Source of the DNA: Taenia hydatigena
Lineage: Eukaryota; Platyhelminthes; Cestoda; Cyclophyllidea; Taeniidae
NCBI GenBank assembly: GCA_036345935.2
Contig: JADWOT020000001.1
Location: 35,005,636 to 35,069,635 of the forward strand
DNA length: 64,000 nucleotides
Reading direction: 5' to 3'
Shown here: in pieces, positions 12,395 through 25,109 of the stretch
Layout: every line of letters starts with the position of its first letter
How positions within the stretch are numbered: position 1 is the stretch's first letter
Made by a program: the position numbers and the translations under genes
Notes under the pieces: model-generated
What the model was told of the DNA's origin: nothing
Seen by the model: the letters and a program-made list of their open reading frames with translations, nothing else
The model's database searches: none

Positions 12395-13099
12395 TTACAG
12401 ATACTGAGGATCTTCTATAGGACAGGATTCATGACACAGTGAAAATCCGTCAAGACGCATTTGTGACGCTAGAGCAGTAACTGTTGTACATTCTGCAAAT
12501 ACCTCGTCGCATAGGCTTGCAACAATTTGCTGTTTGCTGCTCATTTAGTGTTGGCTCTGTGCTCTAGTAAACCAATTACTACAAAGAACGCATTTGACTA
12601 CTTGTTTGCGCACAGTTACTCTTGTGTAGGGCCCCTTTGAGTCAAAGGTGTAGGCTGAGTTCTGGAGCACGTATTCCTTCTGCATGCCATCCGATCACTC
12701 TGGCAGCATCGCTAGTTCCCTGACTATTAGTGAGCCACATGGATAGCAGCGACAAAGAGAAGGAAGAGGCTATGGAATGAGTCCTTTTATACAAGATTGC
12801 GACATGCGCTAACTCGAGAAGTGGATTGGTAAAACAGAAAACTGACAGTTGAATAGAAGTTGACCGACAATGGGTAGCAATGCTATTTGGGAAGAAGGAA
12901 AACACCAAGGTGTAGACTCAACACCTCTCATTTTATATGCTTTGCTTGGACGCACAGGTTTACTTACCGAAATGCGAAGATCAGTGGGAAGCAAAATTCT
13001 GTCACTAATTTGGGTAATGTTGACGTCTAGAGGTGCATCTTTGTAGTCGTAAAAGGCGGTACTTTTCCTCTTGTGCTCAAAATGCGTTTCATCAAAAAT
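12395..13099 (-). CDS. Candidate three-exon gene end (weak)
   Basis: Three stretches can be joined, all in phase 0: 12968-13099 (44 codons, acceptor CTCTTGTCAG, donor TCG|GTAAGT; starts IFDETHFEHKRK and ends LLPTDLRIS), 12602-12679 (26 codons, KEYVLQNSAYTF..., with a poor GTAGTC donor) and 12395-12529 (44 codons, ending ESCPIEDPQYL and a TAA). An ATTAAA occurs about 70 bases downstream. No family is recognised. Such chains can be assembled by chance, and only the first exon has two good splice sites. Confidence 0.22.
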
Positions 13100-13109
13100 C
13101 TGACAAGAG

Positions 13110-14125
13110 CAAACGGGAAGAAATCGCAATGAGTTACGAAGAGTAGCACAGCTGGTAAGGAAAGTTGAGGGTAAGAAATGTATGTAGTGAACACTTAGCA
13201 GACGCCAGCGGTTGCTTCGCGTGGATGCCCGTGGATTTGAACACCACTGGGGTTATGCTACGCCAGCCCGGGTTAGTACATGCGTAGGTGACAGAAGTGC
13301 AACGCTCGGAGCCGCTGGTACACTTTGCAACATTTCGATCTTCTGCAATCCTTTAAATCGCCTCTACCACCCTTGCTCACTCGTTTGCGCTATTTCATAC
13401 AGTCCATTCCTATCCCACATAATTGTATCCCTTTGCATTGTGTTCGATTGTGAAGTATAGCCTGCATACATTACTCTAATGAATGATGCAATACTATAGG
13501 GATTGACAGCGGCATTGGTGGTGGAGGAAGACGTCGCAGTCAAAGTGATAGCGACGGCTTCATATGAAGTTAATTGAGTGCAAACGCATTGTGGTTCAGT
13601 GGAATGCGGCTGTTTATTCTGCTGTCACAAATTTCCTGTCAAATGCACGAAGTGTTACAAAGTGAGTTGTAGAGTGGATACGCATTGGCGGATGCAAACG
13701 GATAAATATTGTTCATATGCGGCACCAAAATTTTGTGTGCATCCATTTCAACCTAACCTCCTCTAACAATTTTTGCACTTTTCCGTTTACTGGTAGAGCA
13801 AATGTCGTTTGCAATTAATGAGGATTCTGTTCGCCGTTGCATCAATCGCTCCAGCGAACTCACTGAGATACTTGGATGTGCTCATTCACTACCTGACTGC
13901 ACCATCCTTACATCACGGGCGTATTTAGGACTCGTGGACACTACAACATTCTCCATTCTGCCAAGGTGCCTCAACATCAGTGCGGCAAAGTAGAGGAGGA
14001 GGAGTTAGTGGAATCAGTCTTAATGAACACAGATTGGGGCTTACAAAGACAGCACGCAAACAGTAAAAACATTTGCCGTTCTGTACGTTAATTAGCCCTC
14101 TTTAAATTAGTCAGACCCGCTTGTT
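13110..14125. other. Unassigned sequence
   Basis: Both strands have open runs of 60-85 codons (for example 13212-13460 plus, and about 13375-13635 minus) that overlap each other. No repeat partner was noticed. Confidence 0.4.
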
Positions 14126-14129
14126 GCAT

Positions 14130-14720
14130 TAGCTTGTTAAAGCCATTAGTTCTGCTGCGCATATTGGTAATTCCAGTTGACTACATGTACCACTTGGTGC
14201 TTCTTCCTCCTACTTATTCGATTGATCTCGACCACCACCTCCTACAGGTCACTATCGCGTCCCTCACACCTACTCACCTACTCACTTCCAAAGCACCATT
14301 GCTAATTTTGATCCCTACTACATGATGCTTCTCAAATTGGGTAATAAAAATTGGCATTTGATGTGTCCCAAAATTTATTTAAATCATACAACTATGCGAG
14401 AGTGAAGGATGACAGGTGGTGAGGAGCACGAGCAGCCAAGTAGCAGAAAGAGGAACAAAAACAGTATCTAAGTTATTTTAACTTGACAGTAACACGCATA
14501 CTGTCACCATGTAGACTGCATTGCGGCAGCAATTCATTAGTGCATAGACCGGGTCATCGCCAAGTCACCGAAGCAATCATCCGAGTGTGTTGGACGCAAA
14601 CACGTGGAATACGTGAGACTATGTAGGCTATCTGCTCCCACTCTGCTCTTTTCATGGGTGTGTAGGTCAAAGAGGAGAAACGAAAGCTGCATTTCTGCAT
14701 TTAGAGAAGGTGTGCAGCAG
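14130..14720 (-). repeat. F-family repeat, copy 1
   Basis: It is the inverse of 46970-47560, including the phrase ACCACCTCCTACAGGTCACT and its flanks. It directly adjoins an E element, as the partner copy does. Confidence 0.85.
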
Positions 14721-16870
14721 AACGAAACGAGTAGGTTATGCAGGTGGGTATCAGCATCCATCACTGGTGCTATGAGTAACGAGGTGACGTGGTGATGTTT
14801 AAGCACGTTTGGATAAGGACCGGTGCTGTTGCTCTACCTCCGCTGTCTCTGTAATTAACGCTTCTGCAACACTCCGCCGAATGCCACGACCAGAGTGATC
14901 ACAGCATCATTAATGGTGACGGATATCTAGCCACTTCTTCAGGTCGTCGCACTTGCGTCATATGTGCGTGACCAATCAGTATTCCAAGTTAGAGGAGAAT
15001 CGTTCGTCGAACACGTCTCTGGCTGCCAACCTGTCGTCAAATGAGATTTATAAAAATCGACCACCTAAAGCCGCTACCAACCCGATGAACTCAAGGCGTG
15101 ATAAAAAGCATTAACTTCGTGTATTCTTACTAGGCATAGTATCATCATCAGGTTGAGGTCTACAGGCAGCACAAGGGCAGAAAAGTCAACCTCAATTTAC
15201 GTTGCACACGTCCATCCACCTCAGAATTGCGGGCTAGCTGAATAGCCACGCCCAAGTTTTGTGGCAGCCATTTCTCGCCCAAAGCGAATTTGAGCACGAT
15301 GTACTGACTGACAACAAAGGTTATGCAGTAGTAATTTACTAGAATAGGCCTGCCTCTCGATTCAAGCAACGCAGGAGAGAGTACGAGATTCTATTTCTTT
15401 GGTCACTGACCCGTCCGGCGAAATGACGGTGGCGCATTGTTTTTTCTGCTTGGTCACTTTTCTCGACATCGTCTGCACATAGATGCTCAAATTCGCCTTG
15501 GCCAAGAAGGAGCTGTAGCGAAAATTTGAGTGCGTCCATTCAGTTAGACTTACATTCTGTGGTGGATAGGCGTACGTAATGTGGATTCCCATTAGGCCAT
15601 TCCAATCTTCGTGCTGTCGGTTAAATTCAACCTGGCCAGTAGGCTGTGCATCGTAAGGAAAAACAAAATTAATGCTTCGATTGCGCCTGGAGATTGTTTG
15701 ATTGGTAAAAGCGTTCAGTGGTTGGTTTTCAGACATGTTGCAAAAAATTCGGCGTCCAATCATTCCTGCTTAGCCGTAGTTTTCTTAGAGCTAGTAGCTT
15801 GAGCACAGGTAGGCGACATTCACCATTACTAGTAACATGGGCAGCGAAGTAGCTTGATGAGGATGAAGGACGTTAAGAGAAGGCCCGGCGATGTCACTGC
15901 TTCATTGCTGCCTCTGTGATGGTTGCTACTGCGTGGAGGCTGTGGTGCATGCACACGCGCAGCTCTGCTGATCAGAAGGGTTGGATTAACCACCTTCACA
16001 GCCGCTTTTTCACGTCGGCACATTTGCTATTTATATATATGCTGGACTAAGTAGTTCTCAATGCTAGCTGAGAAGCGTTCGACGGACACGCATCTTAAGG
16101 TGGAACTGTCTTCACCTGCCTTCGATTAAGAAGCGGACCCTTTTTTCCTGCTCTCATTTACTCGTTTTGAGGGGAAGAAAGTCGAAAATGTGACACATTT
16201 CAATGCATTTGTTAGAGAGCGATAGTAAACAAAGGACAACAATCTAGCTGTTTTATTTGCAAGTAGCACAAGCCTTACTGCCCGTGTAAATCAGCATGTC
16301 CAAGATTAATGCGACCAGGGCGGAAAAGGAATGTCAAAGCCAAAGAGCTACGATGAGATGATCCACTCGAATGTACAAGGTGTTGGTCTAGAGGCAGAAT
16401 TATGAGAAAGGGGGGAAAGGTCAGAGTCTACAGTCGCATACTTATGGAGTGGGAATCGCAGGTCTGTAATTCCTAGTTTTAATATAATCTGCAACTCATT
16501 ACCCCCTCCTCTCAGCTTTGTAGCCTCCTCCTCCTCCTGATAAAAGAAATAAAAGACCAAATAGATAGATCGAATTTTAGCATTTAGGTTCGAGGTGCAG
16601 AGCAAAATTTTGTTCTTCGGATGCAATGAGGAGCACGAGTGGACCCTCGTGCACTGTAACACATCTGCCACGTCTCAATAACAGCGACGATTGATGGATG
16701 GTCTGGATCCCAAACGCTCCACACTTGGTTCATTTCAGTGACAGCTCTCTAGCCACGGGTACCACGCAGAATGACGATAGCGTTTCCCCTCAGAGACCCA
16801 ATACAGTTTCACTATTCCTTGTTCATTCTTACTCAAATAACTAATGGTGTAACGCTTATCACGAAAGTTA
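14720..16870 (-). repeat. E-family element, copy 1 (most complete, minus orientation)
   Basis: Read in reverse it has the module order tail, arm L1 (GTTCG palindrome and TATA-like run, 16020-16200), L2 (15770-16020), then a fold-back core (15052-15770), then a second L1-like module (14990-15050) and L2-like module. The modules match 35640-37490 and 45200-46970 in plus orientation, and 48230-49330 and 53220-54270 in minus orientation. No reverse transcriptase, transposase or terminal repeat was recognised. Confidence 0.85.
15052..15770. repeat. Fold-back core of E copy 1
   Basis: The left arm (15052-15300, starting aatcgaccacctaaagc) is the approximate inverse of the right arm (15540-15745, ending aaagcgttcagtggttgg). 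The same arrangement is found at 23575-24180 and 36296-36945. The stretch between the arms contains an open frame (15362-15763, minus) whose part MSRKVTKQKKQC.TVISPDGSVTKE recurs at 23800-23871 as MLRKVAKQEEQSAIVISPKG. Confidence 0.8.
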
Positions 16871-17329
16871 ATTTAAAAATGGAAAGATACGCCCACAACG
16901 CTTAGTTTTATTCAAAGTAGGGCATGAGTTGCATTACTAGCCTGCTAAAGTGCCAACGTAAAATTTAACAAAATAACTTTTTAGCTTAGAATTATTAAGG
17001 TTTCTGTTTGTGCTACTAAAGTCATTATAATAATCTTTCAGTGTTTTCTCATTTTCATTCAGTGTTTGCATGACCGAAACTGACGCTCCTCTCCAAGACT
17101 GCCTCTTTTTTCCCTGATTGACATTTCTGCTGCCTCAGCCCCGTTTCCTGCGGTGGTAGACTTTGGTAAAGAGGGCGACCGAGTGCTCAAGGACGAGCGA
17201 GTGTGTGCTTATTTTCTTTTGCTCATAACGAAAATGCATCTGTACCGACTACCTCGCAACTTATCCAAAACAAACACACTTAATTCTCTCTCTATCTACC
17301 ATATTTAGCATCAAGCAGTTCGGGAGTTG

Positions 17330-17760
17330 TGTCATCTGTTGCTTGACACTCATTTGGCCATATCAACCACCAGACACCTGTGTTACTATGCCACTGAAAT
17401 CCTCAGAACTTGGGTTGAGTCGATCAATTCAGGCAGAACTGTCATCTCTACTGCAGTAGCTATGACTATGGCACATCCATTTGGCATGTCAAATGGGTCA
17501 CGATAGTTGGTGAGGGTAAGAGAGGCTACGCCTCAAGTTTATCAGCAATCTATCAAATAGAGGAAGTAATGTCATATGGAGCATCCATGGAATCAGATTG
17601 AAGCCAAAAGAGAGGCTGTGCCCCACGGGAATTTCAACAGTGCTATCCTCTGCACTGCGAATTGCTCCGGTCCACAACCTACTTAATAGCCAGATCGCCA
17701 GCTATTAAGCAACCCGAACCATTCAGTGAGTGCAGGCAGCGAGCGCTCTGAGACTCTGGC
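17330..17760 (+). repeat. S-family repeat next to E copy 1
   Basis: It is the inverse of 44880-45190, which lies next to E copy 3 in the mirrored position. Shared phrases include the region around atggcacatccatttggcatgtc and the closing attgctccggtccacaacctac. Confidence 0.75.
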
Positions 17761-19430
17761 ATATGCTTGGAATTAAAGGAGGTTACCCTCAAACAGTCGC
17801 GTCCTTGCATTCTCAGCCAGTTCTACTGAAGACTAAAGTGCAAAGTGGAATCTAATGTCAAACATCCGGAAAATCCATCTTGAAATCCTGGCAAGTGAGA
17901 GGGGAGTGAACGTTACTAGCACATCCGAAAAATGGTATGGAGCAGAAACTTCCTTCTTCATTAACCAATGTCATAATGTAGCGACATGGACCAGTGAGAC
18001 GTCAGAGACTCCAGCGATATGCCTTTCTGCCAACTCATTTTACGCAGTCACATATTCATCCCACGTGCTTCCTTAAGAAGTTCAGATACAGTCTTTAGGA
18101 AGTCACCATTGCCAACTTTCGTGTGTGCATCACTAATGTCAATTAGTCACTTCCCATTTCGCTTTTAAACGTTTATTACTGCACCGTTCAGAGTACCCCG
18201 TTGACTTGCAGATCTGTGGTTCAATGAGCTGGTCGAGTCGATAACAAACTGACTGTAGGGCGTGGCTATGGCTCTGGGTTAACCAGCAGTAACTCAGCGC
18301 CTTGATTCACTGACGGCTGACCACTTGCCTATTTTACCTATTTAGCAAACTTGCCATGCTCTCAGCAAGCTTCCAGCCAACCAGCTAGCCACGGTGGCAA
18401 CCAAGTGAGAAAGGAAGCGAATTTTTTTTAATTAGCTACTGCACAAATTGTTGACTCACTGACTGACTGATCCATCAACTAAATGACCCTCCAACTGACG
18501 AAAAGTCCCAAAGAGCCTTATTTCTTGGCATGGGTTGATGATTTCGATAAGTGAATAGCAATTGACAACTTAGATGGACAAATCTCACTACAAGAGTTCG
18601 TTGAGGTTTCACACAGCCTGTCATTCCGTCGCACAAATTGTTGAGTGCGCGACTGGCCAAAGCAGCAAACAAACTGAAAATCCGCCTAACCAACAGCTAG
18701 CGACTGTGTTACTTAGTCAATGTTCTCTGGAGTGCGTCAAAACCGTCAGTGAAATTTGAGAACTGGAGATTTGTTTACCTTACCACCCAACGGTGACGAA
18801 GTTGCATACCATGAATCTCCTCAATTCGACTTATACGTCCAAAACAACTGTGGCCTATTGTAGCCCATGGAATTGCTTGACATAGAGACGAACCCAATGT
18901 AAGCTATTGTATCCTCTCCTTGTCTCAAGGCGTCTGTCTTAATCACTTGATACGCCCTGTTAGGTAAGTCGTTCCCAGTGAAGACCAACTACCTTTGGGA
19001 TGGGGTCTTCAGTGTTGCATTTTCTGACTAGTTTCCAATGATATAAAAATGTCATTCACCTTGTCGACACCCGAGAGTTTAGTGCTGAATTGACTGCGGG
19101 TAGCCGGATTGCTGAGAGGTCGACTGTTACAAATAATAAGACCAGGCACTACCTCAACAACTAATTAAATGTAGAGGTGCAATCCTTCAAAGGTTGTTGG
19201 CGGATTGAGAAACCGCTGGGGGAATTTAGTCAATCTGAGGTAATCACCCTTCTGTGCCTCCGTCTATATTTATGCTGGCTAGGCATCCACCTTTGTCTGG
19301 TTTATCACAGACGTCATTCCGACGATTCCATGCGAGGTCTGAAGTCATCGAATGCGAGACCATTTGGCTAGTGGAAGAGGTAGACGATGGTTTGATGCTA
19401 AGAAGTAAAGTAAACTTGAGAGGAGGCAAA
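17760..19430. other. Unassigned sequence
   Basis: Only chance-length frames. About 100 bases at 19145-19245 match 32447-32540 in inverted orientation. The near-repeated frames at 19177-19448 on both strands overlap each other. Confidence 0.4.
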
Positions 19431-20110
19431 TGTTGTGCATTTTGGTGATTCTAGTGGATTATCCGCATCAACTGCTGTTTCCTTTTCCTACTCACTCGAT
19501 TAATCCCGACCACCTCCTACAGGTGACTATGGTGTCTTCCACATCCACTTACCTTATCCACGTAAAACACCGCTGCCCATCCTATTCCCCTTTAAGCAAA
19601 GCTTCCCAAAATGGGTAGTGGAAATTAGCACTTGAAGTGGGCGGAACTTTATTTGAATCATACCACTATGTTAGGGTGAAAGAGGATAAAAGGTAAGGAG
19701 CACGAGCAATCAAACATTATAGTGACAGAAGGAAGCCAGTATCGAAGTTAATTTAAATTGACAGCAGCACCTCTAATGTCATTATGTTACCATGTAGCAG
19801 CAGTTCACCAGTGCGCAGCCTCGATATGTGCGGAAGAAGGCTACGCAGACCATTTCGTCCTCAAATAGCATCTTCGCAAACTCACCAAAGCATGGGCATT
19901 GCGGCGATGTGACTGCCTTGTCTCTCATAGACGCGAAGACGAGGATTTGGAAATGATTTGCGTGCGGAACAGCGCCTAATCATCCGAGCGTGCCAGATGC
20001 AAGCATTGGATTCTATGAGACCATGTGTACTAACTGTTCACACTCTGCTTTTTCCAAGGATGAGAAGGTGAAGGAGGAGAGACGAATCTCACAACCTTTG
20101 GACGCTTCGT
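19430..20110 (-). repeat. F-family repeat, copy 2
   Basis: Same orientation as copy 1 at 14130. It shares the end around CCACCTCCTACAGGTGACTA, the AATAAA-like middle replaced by TTTATTTGAATCATA, and the region around CTCTGCTTTTTCCAAGGATG. Confidence 0.8.
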
Positions 20111-21140
20111 AATGCGCTCTTGTAATTAATGCTTCCATTTTACTACTTGGAGAATTGGCTTTCAAGTAATGTGGTCTATGCCAGATTTCAATCAGCGATC
20201 GTTGAAGTTGCCGTCTGTTAGTCATGTTCGTAACGAACCAACTGTTGGGTGTGGCTGTAGCTGTGAGTGATCCAGTTCACCAGTTTCTCTCATTTGGCAA
20301 TTGAGTGCGTAGGTTATAATGGGAGAAGGTCAAATGTCAATTAGTCATAGCTCTGGTTGTCAACTAATCAATAGATCAGTAACCATGCTACCAACATAGA
20401 CACAGGCCACCAAAATTAAGAACCTCAGAAGCAGTTGCAAGCGTTTACTTTATTTAAAATTAGTTTACTCTCCACTGATTAACTAGCCGTCTAAGAGGAA
20501 CATGACCAAAATGATCTTGCATTTAGAGAGGATCGTCACATGCTCAAAGTGAGGTGGAGGAAGATACCGCCGATGAGCCTAATTCTTGCACGAATGACAT
20601 CCTATTTCAAACAAGTGCGCATTCTTGCACACCTACAACAGTTGACTTGCTGAAGGAGCAAGGAAAAGAAGGAGGATTGAGTGCAATTTCGGTTGACTAA
20701 GATGCCACCTTGAGTTCAGTGAGAAGATTGTGTGCTTCGGGCCACAGCAGCCTCTCAACGTCCTTCGATTGCGGTCTACCAACTACAAGAACCCTAAGCG
20801 CCACATGCAGAGAATTCGCATTACTCTTCGTGGATTTTGCAAGATTTCACTTGGATTTGAAAAACAATGACATTCAAGCGAGGATCGAAAGCATCGGCGT
20901 GGAAAGAACAAAGGCTGGACCGGGAGGCTTAGAGCAGTTGTGGGGACACAAAATGCTTGAAGCCTCACTGCTCCACATTGGTGGTACTGATAAGTGGCTT
21001 CAGTGTATGCGTAAAATAGAGGGAGGAGAGCAAGGAGTCGATGCTGAGATTTTTCCGAGAAATAGCTCCACTGCATCACCTCATTCATGTACCTTAAACA
21101 GATGGTGATACCGCATTTGCACCCTAATTTAGGCTGCTAT
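20110..21140. other. Unassigned sequence
   Basis: Open frames at 20710-21108 (plus, 132 codons) and 20783-21088 (minus) overlap on opposite strands and are at chance length. No domain was recognised. Confidence 0.4.
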
Positions 21141-21141
21141 A

Positions 21142-21186
21142 ACACAACCTCTTTACGTGGTTGTGGAGTTCCCTTAGGTCAAGGCA
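21142..21186 (-). pseudogene. Z-family zinc-finger remnant, copy 1
   Basis: It reads CLDLRELHNHVKRLC. Over the last 12 codons it differs from the 50 kb copy at ten third positions, two second positions and one first position. The resulting residue changes are conservative (K/R, D/E, Q/H, F/L). The N-terminal Cys pair is lost. Confidence 0.5.
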
Positions 21187-21339
21187 GCACTAACCACTGG
21201 GATGTGAAGAGACGCACAGTTATGCACGCCAGCTCGGGCGTCATTGGCATCTCTGGCTGCTACGGCCATAGTCATAAGCACTCGCCTCCATCTGCTAGAC
21301 TGAACGACTGAAGTAATTACGGTTTATGCGCTTCATATA

Positions 21340-22070
21340 GGCTTGACTTAGTAGTCCTCAATGGTGAACGATAAGTGTTCGGCGAACACCATTCTTGCTG
21401 CGGAACCGTCATCATCTGCCTTCGAGAGAGAAAAGTGCTCTCTGAGTCTGCAACACATTTCGTTGGTTTGTTGGTTTCTGTAATTGGATCAGTTTATCCG
21501 GTTTCGTTTTAATTCCCTTGGATAGAGTAGAGTACGATCCGCCAGGAAGTACTCTTAATTGATGCAAAAGCGTGTTCTTTGAACGCTTCATAGTCAAGCA
21601 TGAATAATGCGGGTATGGCGACGTGATGAAGCCGCTTCAGAAATGTCAACGTTATTGAATTATGTGGTGGCTAATCTGGCTGTTGAAATCGCGTGTGCCT
21701 GCGTCTCTTCTTCCTCACAGCAGCACTAGTCACAGAGACAGTGGTGGTTCAGCAACAGTACCTATCCTTCCCCGAACGTGCTTAATCCTCCTCATCCCAA
21801 CTCGTCATCAATGTCTCCAATGAGGGAGATTGATACCCACCCTGTTACACACCTTCGCAAATATGACAGTGCATTGCTGCTGACATTGCAGCAGCATCAA
21901 AATTCGTGGGAGTCACGTCTCAGCCAATGCGGGTTGAGACCGTTTGCAAGTAGCATCAGCAATCGTGGTGGACCTCTTGCCATTTTAGCACCAAATGGTG
22001 GTCCAATCACTAAACAGGTGACGTTCGCACAACTCGCCTGCTTTGACAGACAGGTGTGTGTTGCTCGCTA
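21340..22070 (+). repeat. E-family pieces (L1-like and L2-like modules)
   Basis: The near-palindrome lies at 21375-21389, followed by the phrase ccgtcatcatctgccttcgagagag. The part 21660-22060 matches 37100-37450 and 46140-46550. Translated in the shared frame, the three copies give variants of ADIxTASxFVxVTxQSxW followed by GGPITKQ, then QLAYLDRQ at a CAG|GTGYGT donor-like site. Each copy has frame breaks. Confidence 0.7.
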
Positions 22071-22071
22071 A
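21778..22071 (+). pseudogene. Exon-like frame of the E family (GGPITKQ...QLACFDRQ)
   Basis: This 97-codon frame ends with NGGPITKQVTFAQLACFDRQ, which is matched by PTTKRVMSAQLAYLDRQ near 46490-46545 and by VGGPITRQ near 37430-37450. Upstream, the frame that agrees with the other copies (ASKFVGVTSQPMRVETV) is not the frame of this open run, so at least one frameshift separates them. I do not recognise the protein. Confidence 0.3.
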
Positions 22072-22539
22072 CAAAGCCGTTTAACTTGGACTCTTCAATT
22101 TGTCTGGACTGCTAACGTTTTTCTGCAATATGGGAGCGATTCGTCTTTCATTCACTTTGTTCTCCTTGGTTCAAAAGTAGCTTGCAGCCTCGGGAACTTT
22201 CAGGCCTGGTTCAAATTCGCCCTTGCAACCATCTAGTGAAATTTAACGTCTTATGTCGCTGCATTCACTTCTCGCATGAGTGATATCTACAGAGATGCTT
22301 CTTCGACCCAAGCGAGTCCTTGCAATTGTCATGGTCTTAGGGGTCAACCAGGGGCAGGATAGACAGAAAAGAACAAGTAAGCCGGAATCTTTCGGTCTCT
22401 TGTCTGTTGAGAGTCCTGTGCGGCACCCGTTTCAACAAATGGCACCAATCGCAGCACTTGAAAGAGAACACTCCAAATAATGCACCGAAGACTCTCTGGT
22501 TGGTGTCTGCTCAGGTCGTGGTAAGAAGGGATCCCAAAG

Positions 22540-23170
22540 CGCGTGGTCAGTTTGGCGTTCATCTCTCCTCCTTGACCTTCACACCCTTAAAACGAGTAGA
22601 GTGGGATCAAATAGACCACAAAATCTCCTATTATTCATTCATTCGCTTCCAGAACGCTCGTGATTCAATCTCAAATCCTCGTCTTCTCGTCGAAGATAGA
22701 TGAGGCAGCCAAATCGCCGCAAGGTTCATGCTTTGATGACGTGGTGATGACGCTGTTGGAAAGCGATTTAGTCTGCGCAGCCTTCTTTTGCACGTACTGA
22801 GTCTTTGCATTTTTTAACTGCTGTCTCAATACAGTGAAACTGGATCCATTTTGACAGCATAGGTGTTACTGACAATTCAAATTAACTTCGATACTGTTTT
22901 CCTTTCCATTTTCTGATTCTTGATTGCTCATGCTCCTTACCTAATAGCTCCTTTCACTCTGGCATGGTGGTGTGTTCAAATAAAGTTTTGGCTACATAAA
23001 GTGCTAATTTTATTACCCTTTTTGGGAAGTAGCGGATAAAGGCAAATGGGATAAGTGATGGCACTTTGGATGCGTAGGTGAGTAAGTGTAAAGGAAGCGA
23101 TAGTCGCCTGTTGGAAGTGGTCGAGATTGATGGAACGAGGAGGAAAATGAGAGGGTGAGTGGGCCTGAAC
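22540..23170 (+). repeat. F-family repeat, copy 3 (inverse of copy 2)
   Basis: It is the inverse of 19430-20110 and in the same orientation as 46970-47560. Shared features are the CTCCTCCTTGACCTTCACACCCTT start, the TTCAAATAAAGTTTTGGC phrase and the TAGTCGCCTGTTGGAAGTGG end. Confidence 0.8.
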
Positions 23171-23439
23171 ATAGCCTCCCGAGTACTTTATAGCATCGAC
23201 CGCATCAGCATCTCTGGATCTGTTGGCTGTGATTGGCGTGTAGCCGCGGAGGGAATCACCACGACACGAGCAATTCACAATCCCCTTCATTGCAGACTAA
23301 AGTGGTTTTGGCTTACGCCGGCGAATTCTTTAGTACGATGCACCCGACTCAGTTAAACTCCAAACACTACAGCGTGGATGAAAGCTGTTACACTGATACC
23401 TCCCATTTTCACACCACACCCGCGATTGATGCACTGTCA

Positions 23440-24190
23440 CAATGGTGACAGTGACACGTAAAATTGACTAGTAATGGAGAATGTCGCCTACCTCTATTCA
23501 AGCCACTCGTTGCAAGAAAGCGAGGGCTAATAAGGAGGGAATGAATGTCAAATTTGTTGCAGCATGTCAGAAAATTGACCACTGAAAGCTTCTACCAAAC
23601 AACAGAACTCAAAGCGTAATGAAAGCACCAACTTTGCTTTTCCTCACTAAGCACAGCCTATTTGCCGGGTTGAAGTTTGCTGACAGCACGAAGAGTAGAA
23701 TCGTCCAAAGAAAATCCACATTCCTCACGTCTATCCACCTCAAAATTTCAAGCTAACAGAACAATCACATTTAATTTTTGTGGCAGCACACAAAGAATGT
23801 TGAGAAAGGTTGCCAAGCAGGAGGAACAAAGCGCCATCGTCATTTCACCGAAGGGATCGGTGACCGAATGAAAAGCATCTCGCACTGTCTCCTGAGCCGC
23901 CCAAATCGAGAGGTAGGCCTATTCAAATAAATGACTACTGCAATACCTTTGTCAGCAGTCAGTACCTTCTGCTCAAATTTGCTCTGGACGAGAATTGGCT
24001 GCCACAAAACTTGAACGTGGCCATTATTCAGCTAGTCCAAAATTCTAAGGTTGGTGGAGATTACCCAGCTGCCGATGGACCACAACCTGACGATGAGGCT
24101 ATGCCTAGTAAGCAAACACAAAATTCATATTTTTATATTTTGCTTTGAGTTTTTTGGGGATGGCAGCAGCTTTAGTGGTCGACTTACTTT
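23440..24190 (+). repeat. E-family core, copy with clear fold-back arms
   Basis: Arm 1 (23575-23800) starts attgaccactgaaagctt and arm 2 (23990-24180) ends agctttagtggtcgac, the inverse. The inner part reads gctgacagcacgaag on the left and the inverse of a similar phrase on the right. It lacks the outer modules on the right side. Confidence 0.85.
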
Positions 24191-24702
24191 CCTCGTTCAT
24201 TAAAGTGATGTCGCTTCTCTCCTCTACTCCACTCAATATCCTCCATTGCCCTTGTAACTAAATGTGATTCGACATCCACTTACATGTCTCAAAAATCACA
24301 GCTATGAGTCATGAGCCGTGTTTATTTTTTATTCTTTTGAGCCTGATTTGTTTCACTCGCATCTGCGAAGTGAAACCAGTGACCAACAGTCACGCCGGTC
24401 AAGGGCGGCAGCAGACGAGGGTGTGTTGGGGCAACTACAGCAGAGCACGAACTTTACGCGCAACGTCTGTGAGCGTGCCTGTCTAACAACAGCGTCGAAT
24501 TGCCTGGTGGAACACTTGGACCATTGTGTTCTCAACGACCCCATCATTATTGGGGACGGGTATGTAGCCGCTTTGTCAGATCGACACGTTTGCATTATAT
24601 ATGCCTGACTAATTAAAAGAAAGCGTTCCACGAACACGTCTCTGCTTACCAAACCGTCGTCATCCACCTTCTTCACCGATGAAGAATGCTCTTTGTCTGC
24701 TC

Positions 24703-24969
24703 TCACGAAAGATACATATTTTCACACAATACTCTTGAGTATGTTGAATTGGCATTTCTCGGTAGCAGTGCCTGCACGTCCCAATGAAAGTAGCCGTAGT
24801 GGTACAGTTGTCCGCTTTGTAATTGCTTCCTGATTTGGACATCAATCACATCGACATTTGCTCCATTCAGTGGATCGTCGCCTGGCCTTTTACCGCCTTG
24901 TGGTAGCTGGCATGATTTGAAGGTCAAAACAATGAGTCTTGCAACTGTTGAGGAGCGGATTGTATTCAA
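24703..24969 (-). pseudogene. Z family, P segment read through its usual stop
   Basis: The frame contains RLIVLTFKSCQLPQGG, then DPLNGANVDVIDVQIRK. The codon after RK is CAA here but a stop in the three other copies, so the frame runs on to QLQSGQLYHYGYFHWDVQ. The hydrophobic start could pass for a signal peptide, but there is no methionine in a good context. Differences to the 50 kb copy are spread over all codon positions. Confidence 0.35.
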
Positions 24970-25109
24970 TCCACAATTTTAATGTTAGTAAGGAAAAATA
25001 AACCTTAGTGCATCAGCAGCTCTACACTTTCATACTTATGAACACGAGACGACGCGTTCTGCTCCGTCTCATTGTTCTCTTTCTCCCTCATTCTCCTTAG
25101 TCTCCTTCT

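Noticed and set aside
13212..13650. Long open frames on both strands around 13.2-13.65 kb as exons upstream of the 12.4-13.1 kb chain
   Set aside because: They overlap in opposite directions, the joining phases do not work, and runs of 80 codons are common by chance here.
24703..24969. Secreted protein with a signal peptide
   Set aside because: The hydrophobic stretch lacks a methionine in a good context, and the frame continues only because the usual stop is mutated in this copy.
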